A stretch of 40,376 bases of DNA from Helicobacter cetorum (lineage in GTDB: Bacteria; Campylobacterota; Campylobacteria; Campylobacterales; UBA6016): contig DZAX01000019.1 of NCBI GenBank assembly GCA_022729705.1, positions 1 to 40,376 on the forward strand, given 5' to 3'. Both the position numbers and the translations under genes were made by a program. The notes under the pieces were generated by a model. That model was not told the origin of the DNA, made no database searches, and worked only from the letters and a program-made list of their open reading frames with translations. Position 1 is the first letter of the stretch, and every line of letters begins with the position of its first letter. Below are positions 1-8,820 of the stretch, piece by piece.

Positions 1-78
1 ACTCACAAGGAATAAAACTTTCTAGGAAATTGTTTGTTTTTCTTGGGGGATTATAGTTTAGGGCGACCGGACGCTATT

Positions 79-1674
79 TTATTCGCTTTTATTTTCCATA
101 TACTCTTCGTATGAGCCTCTAAAATCGATTATTTTATTGTTTGGTCTAATCTCTATAATTCTGTTTGCAAATGCGTCGATTAGCTCCCTGTCGTGCGTTA
201 CGCAGATTACCGCTCCCGTGTATTCGTATAGCGATTCGCCAAGCGCGATGATGGCTTCAAGGTCTAGATGATTGTTTGGTTCATCCATTACTAGAAAGTT
301 TGGACCCTCTAGCATGAGCTTTGAGAGCATAACTCTATGTTTTTCGCCTCCCGATATTGCACCTACAGGTTTTTCCTGCTCCGCTCCGTTAAACAGCATT
401 CTTCCAAGGCAGTTTCGTATCTCTCCAAGTTCCGCTTTTCTATCATATGCCCTTAGCCACTCATATAGTGTCTCTTCACCTTGCACTACATCAGTCGCAT
501 CTTGCGGAAAGTATCCGGTTTGCACCGTGGCGCCCCATGTTACTTTTCCTGTCTTTGGCGTTATTTCGCCCATTAGGATTTTTAGAAGCGTTGTTTTGCC
601 GATACCGTTTTGACCGATTAGGGCTATTTTGTCGTTTTTTAGGACGCTTAAATTGAAGTTTTTTAGGATTTCATCGCTCTCGTAACCAAAAGTGATATTT
701 TCAACCATAAGGCAGTCGTTGCCTATCTCTCTTTTTGGTTTAAATACGATACTTGGGTCTCTTCTGGACGATGGTTTGAAATCGTCTATCTGGATTTTTT
801 CCAGCTGTTTTTGACGGCTTGTCGCTTGTTTTGCTTTTGAGGCGTTGGCGCTAAATCGTCTGATGAAGTTCTCCAGTTGCTCTTTTTCGCCTAGCTTTTT
901 CTCTCTATCCACTTCCATCTGTTTTTGGATAAGGTTTGCCGCTATGTACCAGTCGTCGTAGTTGCCAGTAAACTCTCTGATAGCACCAAAATCTACGTCT
1001 AGGATGTGCGTAACGACAGAGTTTATAAAGTGTCTATCGTGCGAGATAACTATCATTGTGCCCTCATGTCTTTTGAGCTTCTCTTCTAGCCAGCCTATCG
1101 CTTTGATGTCGAGGTTGTTTGTAGGCTCGTCAAGAAACAGGATTTCAGGTTTTGGAAATAGCACTTGCGCTAGCAGAACCTTAAATTTTTCGCCGGATGT
1201 GATTTCGCTCATTTTTGAGTGGTGCAAGCTAGAGTCAAAACCAAGCTCTTCAAGGATTTTTTCGATGTTTACATCATATTCATACGTCGGGTCTTCCTCG
1301 GCGCACACCATCTCAAGCTCTCCAAGTCGCTCATTGACTTTGTCATCGTCAAAGTCGCCCTCAGCGTATAGTTTTTCTTTCTCTTTTATCGCGTCAAATA
1401 GTCTTTTATTGCCCCAAAGCACCGCATCAAATAGCGTAAAATCCTCAAAAGCAAACTGATTTTGCCCCAAAACGCCTATTCTAGCCCCCGGCTCCGTCCA
1501 TATATCACCATCTGTCGGCTCCATCTCTCGCGAGATTATCTTCAAAAACGTAGACTTCCCAGCGCCATTTGCGCCTATTAGCCCATATCTTTTGCCTCTA
1601 TCAAGTCTCAAATTTACTTTATCAAACAGTTTCCTTGAGCCAAACTGCATAGTTATATTAATCGCTTGTAACAA
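79..1674 (-). CDS. ybiT: ABC-F family ATPase, YbiT type
   Basis: This is a cytosolic protein with two ATPase cassettes and no membrane segment. ABC-F proteins act on ribosomes to tune translation. At 531 aa it matches the length of E. coli YbiT, and I recognise the same N-terminal block and the GNYDDW and SANASKAKQATS linker motifs. Cassette 1 has Walker A GANGAGKST at residues 34-42 and DEPTNNLD near 180. Cassette 2 has Walker A GQNGIGKTT near 353, signature SGGEK, and an unusual Walker B extension DEPNNHLD (normally DEPTNHLD). The start is TTG at 1674, supported by AGGA about 7 nt upstream and by the family N-terminus. It is transcribed alone, divergent from the toxin-antitoxin pair. The 78 bases downstream hold nothing I recognise. 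Confidence 0.93.
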   Translation of the reverse strand: MLQAINITMQFGSRKLFDKVNLRLDRGKRYGLIGANGAGKSTFLKIISREMEPTDGDIWTEPGARIGVLGQNQFAFEDFTLFDAVLWGNKRLFDAIKEKEKLYAEGDFDDDKVNERLGELEMVCAEEDPTYEYDVNIEKILEELGFDSSLHHSKMSEITSGEKFKVLLAQVLFPKPEILFLDEPTNNLDIKAIGWLEEKLKRHEGTMIVISHDRHFINSVVTHILDVDFGAIREFTGNYDDWYIAANLIQKQMEVDREKKLGEKEQLENFIRRFSANASKAKQATSRQKQLEKIQIDDFKPSSRRDPSIVFKPKREIGNDCLMVENITFGYESDEILKNFNLSVLKNDKIALIGQNGIGKTTLLKILMGEITPKTGKVTWGATVQTGYFPQDATDVVQGEETLYEWLRAYDRKAELGEIRNCLGRMLFNGAEQEKPVGAISGGEKHRVMLSKLMLEGPNFLVMDEPNNHLDLEAIIALGESLYEYTGAVICVTHDRELIDAFANRIIEIRPNNKIIDFRGSYEEYMENKSE

Positions 1675-1737
1675 TTTAGTTCCTAATAATATTTTTTTGG
1701 ATATTTTACACTGTTAGCGGTTAGTTTATTGAAAAGT

Positions 1738-1767
1738 TTGCTTTTAAAAAAATACTTCCGATATAAT
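1738..1767 (+). promoter_or_regulatory. Candidate sigma-70 promoter of the toxin-antitoxin/mtgA operon
   Basis: TTGCTT (1738-1743) and TATAAT (1762-1767) are separated by 18 nt, about 48 nt before the antitoxin start. The surroundings are A/T-rich, as usual for promoters in this phylum. The -10 is a perfect consensus and the -35 is weak. Confidence 0.5.
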
Positions 1768-1814
1768 TTTGCAAGAAATACTAAAAACAAAGCTTCCAAA
1801 AAAGGCTAAAAACA

Positions 1815-2054
1815 ATGATAAGAGAAGTTATACGACCAATGCAAAGCGATTTGCATATTAAAATACCGCTAGAGTATATAGATAGAGAGATTGAGTTTAT
1901 AATGTTTCCATTGGATGAGGGGTTTGCGACTCAAAATGTAGAGAGCTTAAATGCAGATTTACTCGGTGGGATACTAAATAAATATGCAGATTTATCAAAA
2001 ATAGATTTGGAAGACAAAGCTTGGGAGCTACATATAATGGATAAGTATAAGTGA
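1815..2054 (+). CDS. Small protein, probable antitoxin of a PIN-toxin pair
   Basis: This 79-aa protein has no domain I can name. It is called an antitoxin from context: it is small, precedes a PIN-domain gene, and its TGA stop overlaps the toxin's GTG start (GTGA at 2051-2054), the tight coupling usual in VapBC-like pairs. The N-terminal half is short and beta-like, and the C-terminal half (residues 44-79) is acidic and could wrap the toxin active site, as VapB tails do. The ATG at 1815 has only a weak ribosome site. The role is inferred. Confidence 0.6.
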   Translation: MIREVIRPMQSDLHIKIPLEYIDREIEFIMFPLDEGFATQNVESLNADLLGGILNKYADLSKIDLEDKAWELHIMDKYK

Positions 2055-2437
2055 TTCTTTTGGATACTAACTATATATTGAGATTTTTGCTAAAAGATGA
2101 TGATAGGATGTATGAAATTTCAAAAGATTGTATAAAAAATAACTCATGCAAAGTGTCGGTTGAGGTTTTGTGCGAAGTTGTTTTTGTTTTATTAAAAGTG
2201 TACAACGCCGCAAAGCAAGACATCAAAAATTCACTTATATATTTTATCGGACTTGACACTATTTTGATTGACGGTAAGCGTGATATGTTGGCGGCGCTAG
2301 AGCTTTTTGAGGCAAAAAATCTTGACTTTGTGGATTGTATTTTATGCACAAAATCAACTGAATATGAGATAAAAACTTTTGATAAAAAATTAAATAGTTG
2401 CATTCAAACACGTCTTTATAGGGATGAACTTGTTTAA
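2051..2437 (+). CDS. PIN-domain ribonuclease, VapC-like toxin
   Basis: This 128-aa protein spans one PIN domain. The acidic metal-binding residues of the family are visible: D5 in LLDTN, E42 in the VEVLCEVV helix, D92 and D95 in LDFVDC, and D111 in KTFD. PIN toxins cleave tRNA or other RNA and are held inactive by their antitoxin. The start is GTG at 2051, overlapping the upstream stop. The 3' end overlaps the mtgA start by 14 nt, so all three genes are probably on one message. The RNA target cannot be predicted. Confidence 0.82.
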   Translation: MILLDTNYILRFLLKDDDRMYEISKDCIKNNSCKVSVEVLCEVVFVLLKVYNAAKQDIKNSLIYFIGLDTILIDGKRDMLAALELFEAKNLDFVDCILCTKSTEYEIKTFDKKLNSCIQTRLYRDELV

Positions 2438-3275
2438 ATATATTAAATGGTTTGTTATATTAGTTTTTGTTTTTTTGGTTGTAGATATTGGCAGATACGC
2501 CGTTTATCCGGATGTGGCAGAGCTTGCCAAGATAAATCCGATACCTACGGCGTTTATGGAGTATCGTAAAGAGCAGTGGGCGGATGAGGGGAAACAAAAA
2601 GAGATTAGTCAAAAATGGGTTAGTTTTGGCTCCATCTCTCCATATCTTGTCAAGGCTGTGCTTATAAGCGAAGACGATGGTTTTTGGAAAAATGACGGGT
2701 TTGAAAAAGAGGAGATGAAAGCGGCTTTTGAGAAAAACCTAAAAGCGGGCAAATTTGTATCAGGCGGAAGCACAATAACGCAACAGCTAGCCAAAAATAT
2801 CTACTTAAGCCCAAGCAAAAACCCAATTCGTAAAATCAAAGAGGCGATACTAACTTATAGAATGAATAAAACGCTAAGCAAAAAACGCATAGCGGAGCTG
2901 TATCTAAACTGTGCGGAGTGGGGGGACGGAGTATTTGGCATAGAGGCGGCGGCAAGGCGCTATTATGGCAAAAGCGCCAAAGCCCTTAGTGCGATGGAAG
3001 CCGCAAAACTAGCCGCTATACTGCCAAATCCGATACTCTATCAACCCGAACAAAGCGGACGCATCGCTAGAAAATCAGCTCTTTTATACAGAATAATGAC
3101 GCAAAGAGGGGTGGTGGTCAAGGCGTACGAGGAGACGCTTAAGTCGTCAAAACAAGACAAAGAAGAAGCGGCGCCAAAAGAGACGAACGCGACGGAGCAA
3201 AATAGCCCAAAAGATGTGCCGGAGGCTCAGGAGGTGGATAAGGCTAAAGACGCAAACGAGAGCGTTGGCGGGTAG
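2424..3275 (+). CDS. mtgA: Monofunctional peptidoglycan glycosyltransferase
   Basis: This is a GT51 transglycosylase that polymerises lipid II into glycan strands at the inner membrane. One N-terminal membrane anchor lies at residues 9-24. The GT51 motifs follow: SEDDGFW with catalytic E83, SGGSTITQQLAKN near 110, then RKIKEAILTYRMNKTLSKKRI split across the next helix, and YLNCAEWGDGVFG. There is no transpeptidase domain. The catalytic part ends near residue 230. The last 50 residues are a Lys/Glu/Ala-rich low-complexity tail longer than in typical MtgA (about 240 aa). It overlaps the toxin gene by 14 nt, which is odd company for a housekeeping enzyme. Confidence 0.92.
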   Translation: MNLFKYIKWFVILVFVFLVVDIGRYAVYPDVAELAKINPIPTAFMEYRKEQWADEGKQKEISQKWVSFGSISPYLVKAVLISEDDGFWKNDGFEKEEMKAAFEKNLKAGKFVSGGSTITQQLAKNIYLSPSKNPIRKIKEAILTYRMNKTLSKKRIAELYLNCAEWGDGVFGIEAAARRYYGKSAKALSAMEAAKLAAILPNPILYQPEQSGRIARKSALLYRIMTQRGVVVKAYEETLKSSKQDKEEAAPKETNATEQNSPKDVPEAQEVDKAKDANESVGG

Positions 3276-3371
3276 CGAGTGCTTACCAATTCTCTGCAGC
3301 ACTATCACGCCTTGCTCAAGAGCTTTCTCTTTTAAGTCTTCGCGGTTTTTGCTAGTTGGGCATCCAAGGCA

Positions 3372-4580
3372 TTATAGTTTTTGTTTAAGATAAGCATTTA
3401 ACGGCGTCATAAACCTATAAATTATTGCTATCAGCAAAAAAATGACTCCCAAAAAGATAAGAGAAGCACCGCCGCCTACTCCTCTCTCCATCATAGCGCC
3501 GAGCGTCACTGAGGTCACAGTAGCGCTCATTGTGAAAAACATATCGTTGATCGCTATCACTCTGCCATAAAACTCCATATCCGTCAAATCTTGAAGCATC
3601 GTCATTGTATAAGACCATATCGTAGTGGTAAAAAGCCCGCAGAAAAACGCCCCAATAAGAGAGAGCCAAAAATCATGGCTCAAAGCACCCCACAGCATAA
3701 TTGCGACGCCCTGCCCCAAAAGCAGATAAAAAAGTCTCTCTCTATTGACAAATTTTGAAAACAAAAAAGGACCAATAATAAGTGCGACAGAACGTATGGC
3801 TCCTATGAAGCCTATGGCAAGAGCTATAGATATTACGCTTTTATACTTAGTCTCGGCAAGCACGGTCACAACTCCATCAAACACGGTAAGCCCGACGCTT
3901 GCATGAATCGCTATTGCAAACAGTAGTTTTGGATTTTGCTTAAAAACGTATTTTAGCCCCTGCCTAAAAGAGTCTAGGTAACTTCCATGGCTTTTTGGCG
4001 TCTTAATATCGATACGAAGCCTATTAAATACAAAAATCGCAATTATAAACAAAGAAGCGTCAACTATAAAAGCCGTCTTAACTCCCAAAAATTGCACAGC
4101 CAAACCGCCAAGAGCCATTCCCGCGGTGAGGGAAGCGGACCAGACTATGGAGTGTATTTCGTTTGCTAGTTTTAGCTCTGATGGCTTTAATACTTTTGGC
4201 ATTAACGACATCTCGGAGGTAAAATAAAACGAAGCGGCGCTCATCTTTATATACATCAGCGCCAAAAGAAGCCAAATATGCCCCGCCTCTTCTATAAATA
4301 CAAACAAAAAAGTACAAAACGCCTCTATCAAAAGAAGCGTATTCATAAGCTTTCTCGGCTCTAATCTATCAATAAGCGCCCCCGTAAAAGGAGCTTGCAA
4401 AAGGGCTGGCAAAAACGCCATAGAAACCGCTATCGAAATAACAAATGGGCCCGCTCCAATTTGAACCAATAGAGCCAAAATAGCGACATGGCTAAACCAA
4501 GAGCCAAAATATGCGATTATTTGCACGCTAGTCAATACTCTAACAGCTTGGCTTTGGCGTAATAATAGTATATAATTCAA
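3372..4580 (-). CDS. MFS transporter, MFS_3/EntS-like exporter
   Basis: This 402-aa integral inner-membrane protein has about 12 hydrophobic helices. The N-terminus (LLRQSQAVRVL, then GSWFSHVA) and the loop GALIDRLEPRKLM after helix 2 are those of the MFS_3 (DHA3) drug/siderophore exporters. The substrate cannot be read from the sequence. The start is TTG at 4580, chosen because the family begins almost exactly there and AAGG lies 8 nt upstream. It is divergent from the histidine kinase with only 25 bp between start codons, so the kinase promoter lies inside this coding region. The sensor pair may control it, but nothing shows that directly. Confidence 0.87.
   Translation of the reverse strand: MNYILLLRQSQAVRVLTSVQIIAYFGSWFSHVAILALLVQIGAGPFVISIAVSMAFLPALLQAPFTGALIDRLEPRKLMNTLLLIEAFCTFLFVFIEEAGHIWLLLALMYIKMSAASFYFTSEMSLMPKVLKPSELKLANEIHSIVWSASLTAGMALGGLAVQFLGVKTAFIVDASLFIIAIFVFNRLRIDIKTPKSHGSYLDSFRQGLKYVFKQNPKLLFAIAIHASVGLTVFDGVVTVLAETKYKSVISIALAIGFIGAIRSVALIIGPFLFSKFVNRERLFYLLLGQGVAIMLWGALSHDFWLSLIGAFFCGLFTTTIWSYTMTMLQDLTDMEFYGRVIAINDMFFTMSATVTSVTLGAMMERGVGGGASLIFLGVIFLLIAIIYRFMTPLNAYLKQKL
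4549..4576 (+). promoter_or_regulatory. Candidate sigma-70 promoter of the histidine kinase operon
   Basis: TTGGCT (4549-4554) and TATAAT (4571-4576) are 16 nt apart, about 30 nt before the kinase ATG. The site lies inside the first codons of the divergent MFS gene, so expression of the two genes may interfere. Confidence 0.5.
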
Positions 4581-4605
4581 CTAAAAACCTTATAAAGAGT
4601 AATTA

Positions 4606-6006
4606 ATGGCGATACGCCCGAGTTTTTTTAACCAAATTTCAATTATAGCTAAGATTTTAATAGCCACCATAGCGTTTTTATTTGGAGTTGAGATTTATGA
4701 AATTGCTTCGTGCGATTCATATAAAGATAATTTTCTTCCGATTATTCTCTTGCAGATTCTTATAACGCTTGCGGTTGTCGTCTTATTGACAGTATTTAGA
4801 AAATTAGAAAAAGGCTTACTTCTACAAACAAAAGCAAAACAAGAGGAGCTATACAAGCATACAATAGAAGATATTTCCGAAAAGCTGGCTGATGAGGAGA
4901 AGCTACTAAAAGAGTATAAAGAAGCGATAGATAAAAGTGCCATAGTGATAAAAACAGACACAAAAGGAATTATTACATACGTCAATGACAAATTTTGCGA
5001 ACTAAGCCAATGCGACAAATCAGAACTTATAGGCGGAAGCTATTTTATCTTTAAACACGCCGATGATAGCAGGGACTACTTTCGCCATATATGGGTAAAT
5101 GTTTTGGCAAAAAAAACTTACGGCGGCAAAATCAGAGGTCAATGCAAAAATGGAGCCGAATTTTTTTTAGAAGCCACCATTACGCCCATACTTGGTGTAA
5201 ACGACGAGATTGAAGAGCTTATCGCCATTATGTTTGATGTGACTAAAGAGACGATTATGGAGAAAAATTTATTTGAAAAAGCGGCAAAAGAGCAGGATGA
5301 AAAACACAAAGACGAGCTTTCAAAAGCCAAAGAGTCGTTTTTGCTAGTATTTACGCATGAGCTAAAAACTCCGCTAAACGCTATAATTAATTTTAGCTCG
5401 TTTATTAAAAAAAAGATAGAGAAGTCGGAATTGGACGACAAAGAGAGGCTTGTTGAGCTCCTTACAAGCGTCAAAAAAAATGGCGAGGATATGTTGCTAT
5501 CCGTGACAAATGCGCTTGATACTGCAAAACTAAAAAACAACAAAATGCTTTTTTCGAGCTCTACTTTTGAGCTTAGTGGGCTTATTGAAGAGGTTGAGTC
5601 AAAAATACTACCCCCAACAGACTTTAAATGCGTCTCAAATATAGAGAGCGGTATTTTTGTAAAAGGGGACGAATTAAGGATTGGGCAGATAATATCAAAT
5701 ATCATATCAAACGCTCTCAAATATGGAAATGGCGAAATTGCCGTAGATTTAAAGTCAATAGATGGTAAATTTTTACTTTGCGTAGACGATAACGGATTTG
5801 GGGTAAAACATAAAGAGGCAGTATTTGAGCTTTTTTGGACTGATGAGCACGATATGACTAGAATTTCCAATGGTACTGGGATTGGACTTTATTTTGCAAA
5901 AATGTTGTGTGATGAATTTGGTTTCGAAATAACGCTAAGCGACTCAGAAAAATTATCCGGCGCATGCTTTTGTATTAGTGGACAAACAATAGAGGTGAAA
6001 AAATGA
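4606..6006 (+). CDS. Membrane PAS-domain sensor histidine kinase
   Basis: This 466-aa kinase has two membrane helices (about residues 12-32 and 44-64) with a very short loop between them, then a coiled linker. A PAS domain covers about 100-215 (YVNDKFCELS). The HisKA box FTHELKTPLNAI carries the phospho-acceptor H251. The HATPase domain has N-box N369 (ISNALKYG), DDNGFG and GTGIGLYF. Almost no periplasmic domain exists, so the signal is probably sensed by the cytoplasmic PAS, for example redox or a small ligand. An AAGAG ribosome site precedes the ATG. It overlaps the next gene by 4 nt (ATGA), making a cognate pair. Confidence 0.9.
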   Translation: MAIRPSFFNQISIIAKILIATIAFLFGVEIYEIASCDSYKDNFLPIILLQILITLAVVVLLTVFRKLEKGLLLQTKAKQEELYKHTIEDISEKLADEEKLLKEYKEAIDKSAIVIKTDTKGIITYVNDKFCELSQCDKSELIGGSYFIFKHADDSRDYFRHIWVNVLAKKTYGGKIRGQCKNGAEFFLEATITPILGVNDEIEELIAIMFDVTKETIMEKNLFEKAAKEQDEKHKDELSKAKESFLLVFTHELKTPLNAIINFSSFIKKKIEKSELDDKERLVELLTSVKKNGEDMLLSVTNALDTAKLKNNKMLFSSSTFELSGLIEEVESKILPPTDFKCVSNIESGIFVKGDELRIGQIISNIISNALKYGNGEIAVDLKSIDGKFLLCVDDNGFGVKHKEAVFELFWTDEHDMTRISNGTGIGLYFAKMLCDEFGFEITLSDSEKLSGACFCISGQTIEVKK

Positions 6007-7292
6007 TTAAAGTATTGGTGGTAGACGACAACAAAGACAACAGAACGACAATCAAACTTCTGCTGGAGGATTTTGAAGAGATTTTATTAATAGAAGCCGA
6101 GGACGGTAAAAAAGCCATTGAAATCACGGCTCCGATTGTGCCTGACATAATATTTATGGATATTATGATGCCGATAATGGACGGCGTAGAAGCGACAAAA
6201 GAGATTAGAAAATTTGACAAAAAAGTTTTAATCGTAGCCCTTTCGGCTCTTAGTGACGACGAACATCAATCTCAAATGCTAAAAGCAGGCGCAGAGGACT
6301 ACATAACAAAGCCCATCAATGACGAACTGTTTGCCGTCAGAATGAACAACTACCTCTCCATCATCGAGCATAGACGCTCGCGAGGCAGAATGGATGGAGC
6401 TGTAAATCTATTCTCCAAAACTGTTCACTCAAAAAAAACATCTTTTTTTGTGGAAGATGAAGTTGGGCTAATAGAATTTTGGGAGTATGCGGCGGAAAAA
6501 AGTGCCAATAGTAACGTCAGCGACGCTATAAGAGCGGTATATAATATCGGTTTAAACCTTCTTGTGACAAACAAAAATTTTACCATTGTGGTCGAAGAGG
6601 ATGATTCTACTCTCTATTTTAGTATCGTGGCTATCAAAGTATTTACACCTCAGCACATTAGAGATATTTTTTCAAAAGAAGGCACGCACGTTACCCTCGC
6701 CATCAGAAACAACGAAATATCCATATCCACCCCAAAGGGCGAGCCCTTGCAATCAATCGCCAAAAAAGAAAAAATTATTTTAGACGACAGCGATACCAAA
6801 ATTCTTAGAATGGAGCACACAGACAAACTCTCCGCCGCCGACTTTACTAGCGATCTTGATTCTGATATGTTGGATAAATTGGATAAACTTGAAAGCAATG
6901 AAGAGATATTGGATAATCTAATATACGAGTATGAGACAAAAAGAGAGCATGCCGTATTGGCAAAAATTGCCGACGAATTAGCCATAATCTCCAGAGAGTT
7001 GGAACTATTATATGAGTTTTACAATCTAAACTATGCGCTCGGAAAACTTAATACCATTATCAGAGATATTCCAAAAGAGAGTTTGGATGAGACAAAAAGC
7101 AAAAAGCTAGCTATATTTCTTAGAAATATGTTTGAGGATTTTGTAAACTGGAGAGAGACGATATTTGTATATAAAAACACAGACGACATACACTACCTAG
7201 ACAGCTCCCTGCTTAGCTCCTGTTTGCAGGTGGAGCTTTTATTAAAAAATATGCAGACGGGAGATGAAGATAACGACATAGAACTGTTTTAA
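6003..7292 (+). CDS. Response regulator with long uncharacterised C-terminal region
   Basis: This 429-aa protein has a receiver domain at residues 1-120: acidic pair D8/D9, phospho-acceptor D53 (IFMDIMMP), the S/T switch in VALSALSD, and K in TKPIND. The remaining 300 residues match no output domain I know. There is an alpha/beta segment at about 150-250 and a mostly helical, Leu/Glu-rich part at 270-420. No DNA-binding helix-turn-helix, GGDEF, EAL or HD motif is visible, so the output may be protein-protein interaction. It is coupled to the kinase by an ATGA overlap. Its stop overlaps the convergent TIGR02757 gene by 4 nt. Confidence 0.85.
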   Translation: MIKVLVVDDNKDNRTTIKLLLEDFEEILLIEAEDGKKAIEITAPIVPDIIFMDIMMPIMDGVEATKEIRKFDKKVLIVALSALSDDEHQSQMLKAGAEDYITKPINDELFAVRMNNYLSIIEHRRSRGRMDGAVNLFSKTVHSKKTSFFVEDEVGLIEFWEYAAEKSANSNVSDAIRAVYNIGLNLLVTNKNFTIVVEEDDSTLYFSIVAIKVFTPQHIRDIFSKEGTHVTLAIRNNEISISTPKGEPLQSIAKKEKIILDDSDTKILRMEHTDKLSAADFTSDLDSDMLDKLDKLESNEEILDNLIYEYETKREHAVLAKIADELAIISRELELLYEFYNLNYALGKLNTIIRDIPKESLDETKSKKLAIFLRNMFEDFVNWRETIFVYKNTDDIHYLDSSLLSSCLQVELLLKNMQTGDEDNDIELF

Positions 7293-8020
7293 CCAAGCTT
7301 CTCTTGCCCTATTCTATAAAGCGCAAAATCATATTTAATAGGGTCAAGCGGGTCAAACTCTCGCAACTTTTCCGTAATCAAAATAGCCGATTTTAGGTCA
7401 TAGCTCTTTCTTTGTAAAAGTCTAAGTCTTTTTGAGACGTTAAAAGTATGCGTATCAAGCGGAAGTATCAAATCTTTTTTATCAACATCATCTTCCCACA
7501 ACCCCATATCAAGAGCGTCTTTACGCACCATCCAACGAAGATACATATTCCATCTCTTTAGCGGTGAACCGCCCATTTTTATATCAGAGGCGCCGACCAA
7601 GAAGTTAAGCCCTTGTGTATCTGGTCTTAGGATAGAGTTTAACTTCTCTATTGCCGCGCTTAACCCCTCAAGAACCGAGCGCTCTTTTTGGTAACCTTTC
7701 AAAAAATAGCTTTTTACTCCGCCCTCTTTTTTTAGCTCTTCTAGCGCACAAAAAAATCTCATCGTATCCGATGGTGTTTGAAAACGGTAGTATTTATCCT
7801 CAAAAGTGCATTCTTTTAACTCTCCTTCAAGCTTTAAAGAAGATAAAAATTTGACTATTTGCGAAGCGGAACCGTATGCAAAAAGAGCGCAAGCAAGCGC
7901 CGCAATCTCATCGTTATATCTTTTTGCAATCATTAATGGATCTGGACGCTCTGCGCTTAACTCTAGCTCGCTATTTCTAGTCTCATACTCCGCATCCAAA
8001 CGCTTTTTTAGCTCTATCAA
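7289..8020 (-). CDS. TIGR02757 family protein (DUF2400)
   Basis: This 243-aa soluble protein belongs to a family common in Campylobacterota and Bacteroidetes whose function is not established. The recognisable family features are the N-terminal NDEIAALACALFAYG block, NFLVGASDIKMGGSPLKR with the RWNMYLRWMVR helix, LILPLDTHTFNVSKRL, and the C-terminal DPLDPIKYDFALYRIG. The start is TTG at 8020, coupled to the stop of the upstream permease gene (TTGA overlap). It is the last gene of the minus-strand run that begins with the flagellar genes. Confidence 0.85.
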   Translation of the reverse strand: MIELKKRLDAEYETRNSELELSAERPDPLMIAKRYNDEIAALACALFAYGSASQIVKFLSSLKLEGELKECTFEDKYYRFQTPSDTMRFFCALEELKKEGGVKSYFLKGYQKERSVLEGLSAAIEKLNSILRPDTQGLNFLVGASDIKMGGSPLKRWNMYLRWMVRKDALDMGLWEDDVDKKDLILPLDTHTFNVSKRLRLLQRKSYDLKSAILITEKLREFDPLDPIKYDFALYRIGQEKLG

Positions 8021-8820
8021 ACGGCTACGCTTTTTGCGCTAATTTTATTTTGAAGCTTAAAGGAGAGACTTATGAGGGAGTATGTAATCAAAAATATCAT
8101 CAACCCCGGAAAAAAACTAACCCACCAAGCTATATCCATAACATCTTTTCCATCCGCCAAAAGCCCGCCAAGGCTCATATCGGGAGCCGCTATACCAAGC
8201 CCCAAAAAGCTAAGAGAGCTCTCCGCCAAAATCGCCCCGCTAACGCCGAAAACAAAACTTGTAAGAAGTATAGGCGAGAGTATTGGGGAGTAGTATTTTA
8301 GGATTATTTTTGAGTCGCTTACTTTTGCTATTTTTAGGATTTTGATAAACGGCTTGTCGTTTATAGCATATACCTCGGAGCGAAGAAGTCTAGCACTGCC
8401 CATCCAAGAGCTAATAGCTATGATAAACACCAAAAAAAACGGCGAAATATCTATATATGCGACAAGAGCTAGAAGTAAGAAAAATGTAGGGACGGTAAGA
8501 AACAAATCAATAGCCACAATGGTAACCCTATCTACAACCCCTCTATAAAATCCAGCGCTAACGCCTATCGCCAAAGATAGAAGAGTTGAGATAAGAGAAG
8601 CCGCTATGCCTATGACAAGAGAGTTTTGCCCCCCTTGCATCATGCGCGAAAGCATATCGCGCCCTAGCCTATCGTAGCCAAAAGGGGCGCTTAAAGAGGG
8701 AGGGTTTAGTATCATATTTTTGTCAAAAGAGGTTGGGTCTACCTGATAAACAAGCGAACCCGCAAAACAAAACAGAATTAAAAATAAAATAACAAAAAAC
8801 TGAAAGCTAAACTCTTTCAC
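8017..8820 (-). CDS. Oligopeptide-type ABC transporter permease (OppC/DppC family)
   Basis: This 267-aa inner-membrane permease has an N-terminal helix (FFVILFLILFCFAGSLVY), then FGYDRLGRDMLSRMMQGGQ, the characteristic entry of the DppC/OppC family, followed by about five more helices. The cytoplasmic coupling loop is ESSLSFLGLGIAAPDMSLGG. It would form half of the channel for peptide or nickel-type uptake, but no binding protein, partner permease or ATPase is next to it. Start is GTG at 8820, exactly abutting the flgK stop codon, so translation is probably coupled to flgK. Confidence 0.88.
   Translation of the reverse strand: MKEFSFQFFVILFLILFCFAGSLVYQVDPTSFDKNMILNPPSLSAPFGYDRLGRDMLSRMMQGGQNSLVIGIAASLISTLLSLAIGVSAGFYRGVVDRVTIVAIDLFLTVPTFFLLLALVAYIDISPFFLVFIIAISSWMGSARLLRSEVYAINDKPFIKILKIAKVSDSKIILKYYSPILSPILLTSFVFGVSGAILAESSLSFLGLGIAAPDMSLGGLLADGKDVMDIAWWVSFFPGLMIFLITYSLISLSFKLQNKISAKSVAV

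Noticed and set aside
5139-5870. 243-residue reading frame antisense to the histidine kinase
   Set aside because: Ser/Phe-rich shadow of the kinase and HATPase codons, with no support of its own.
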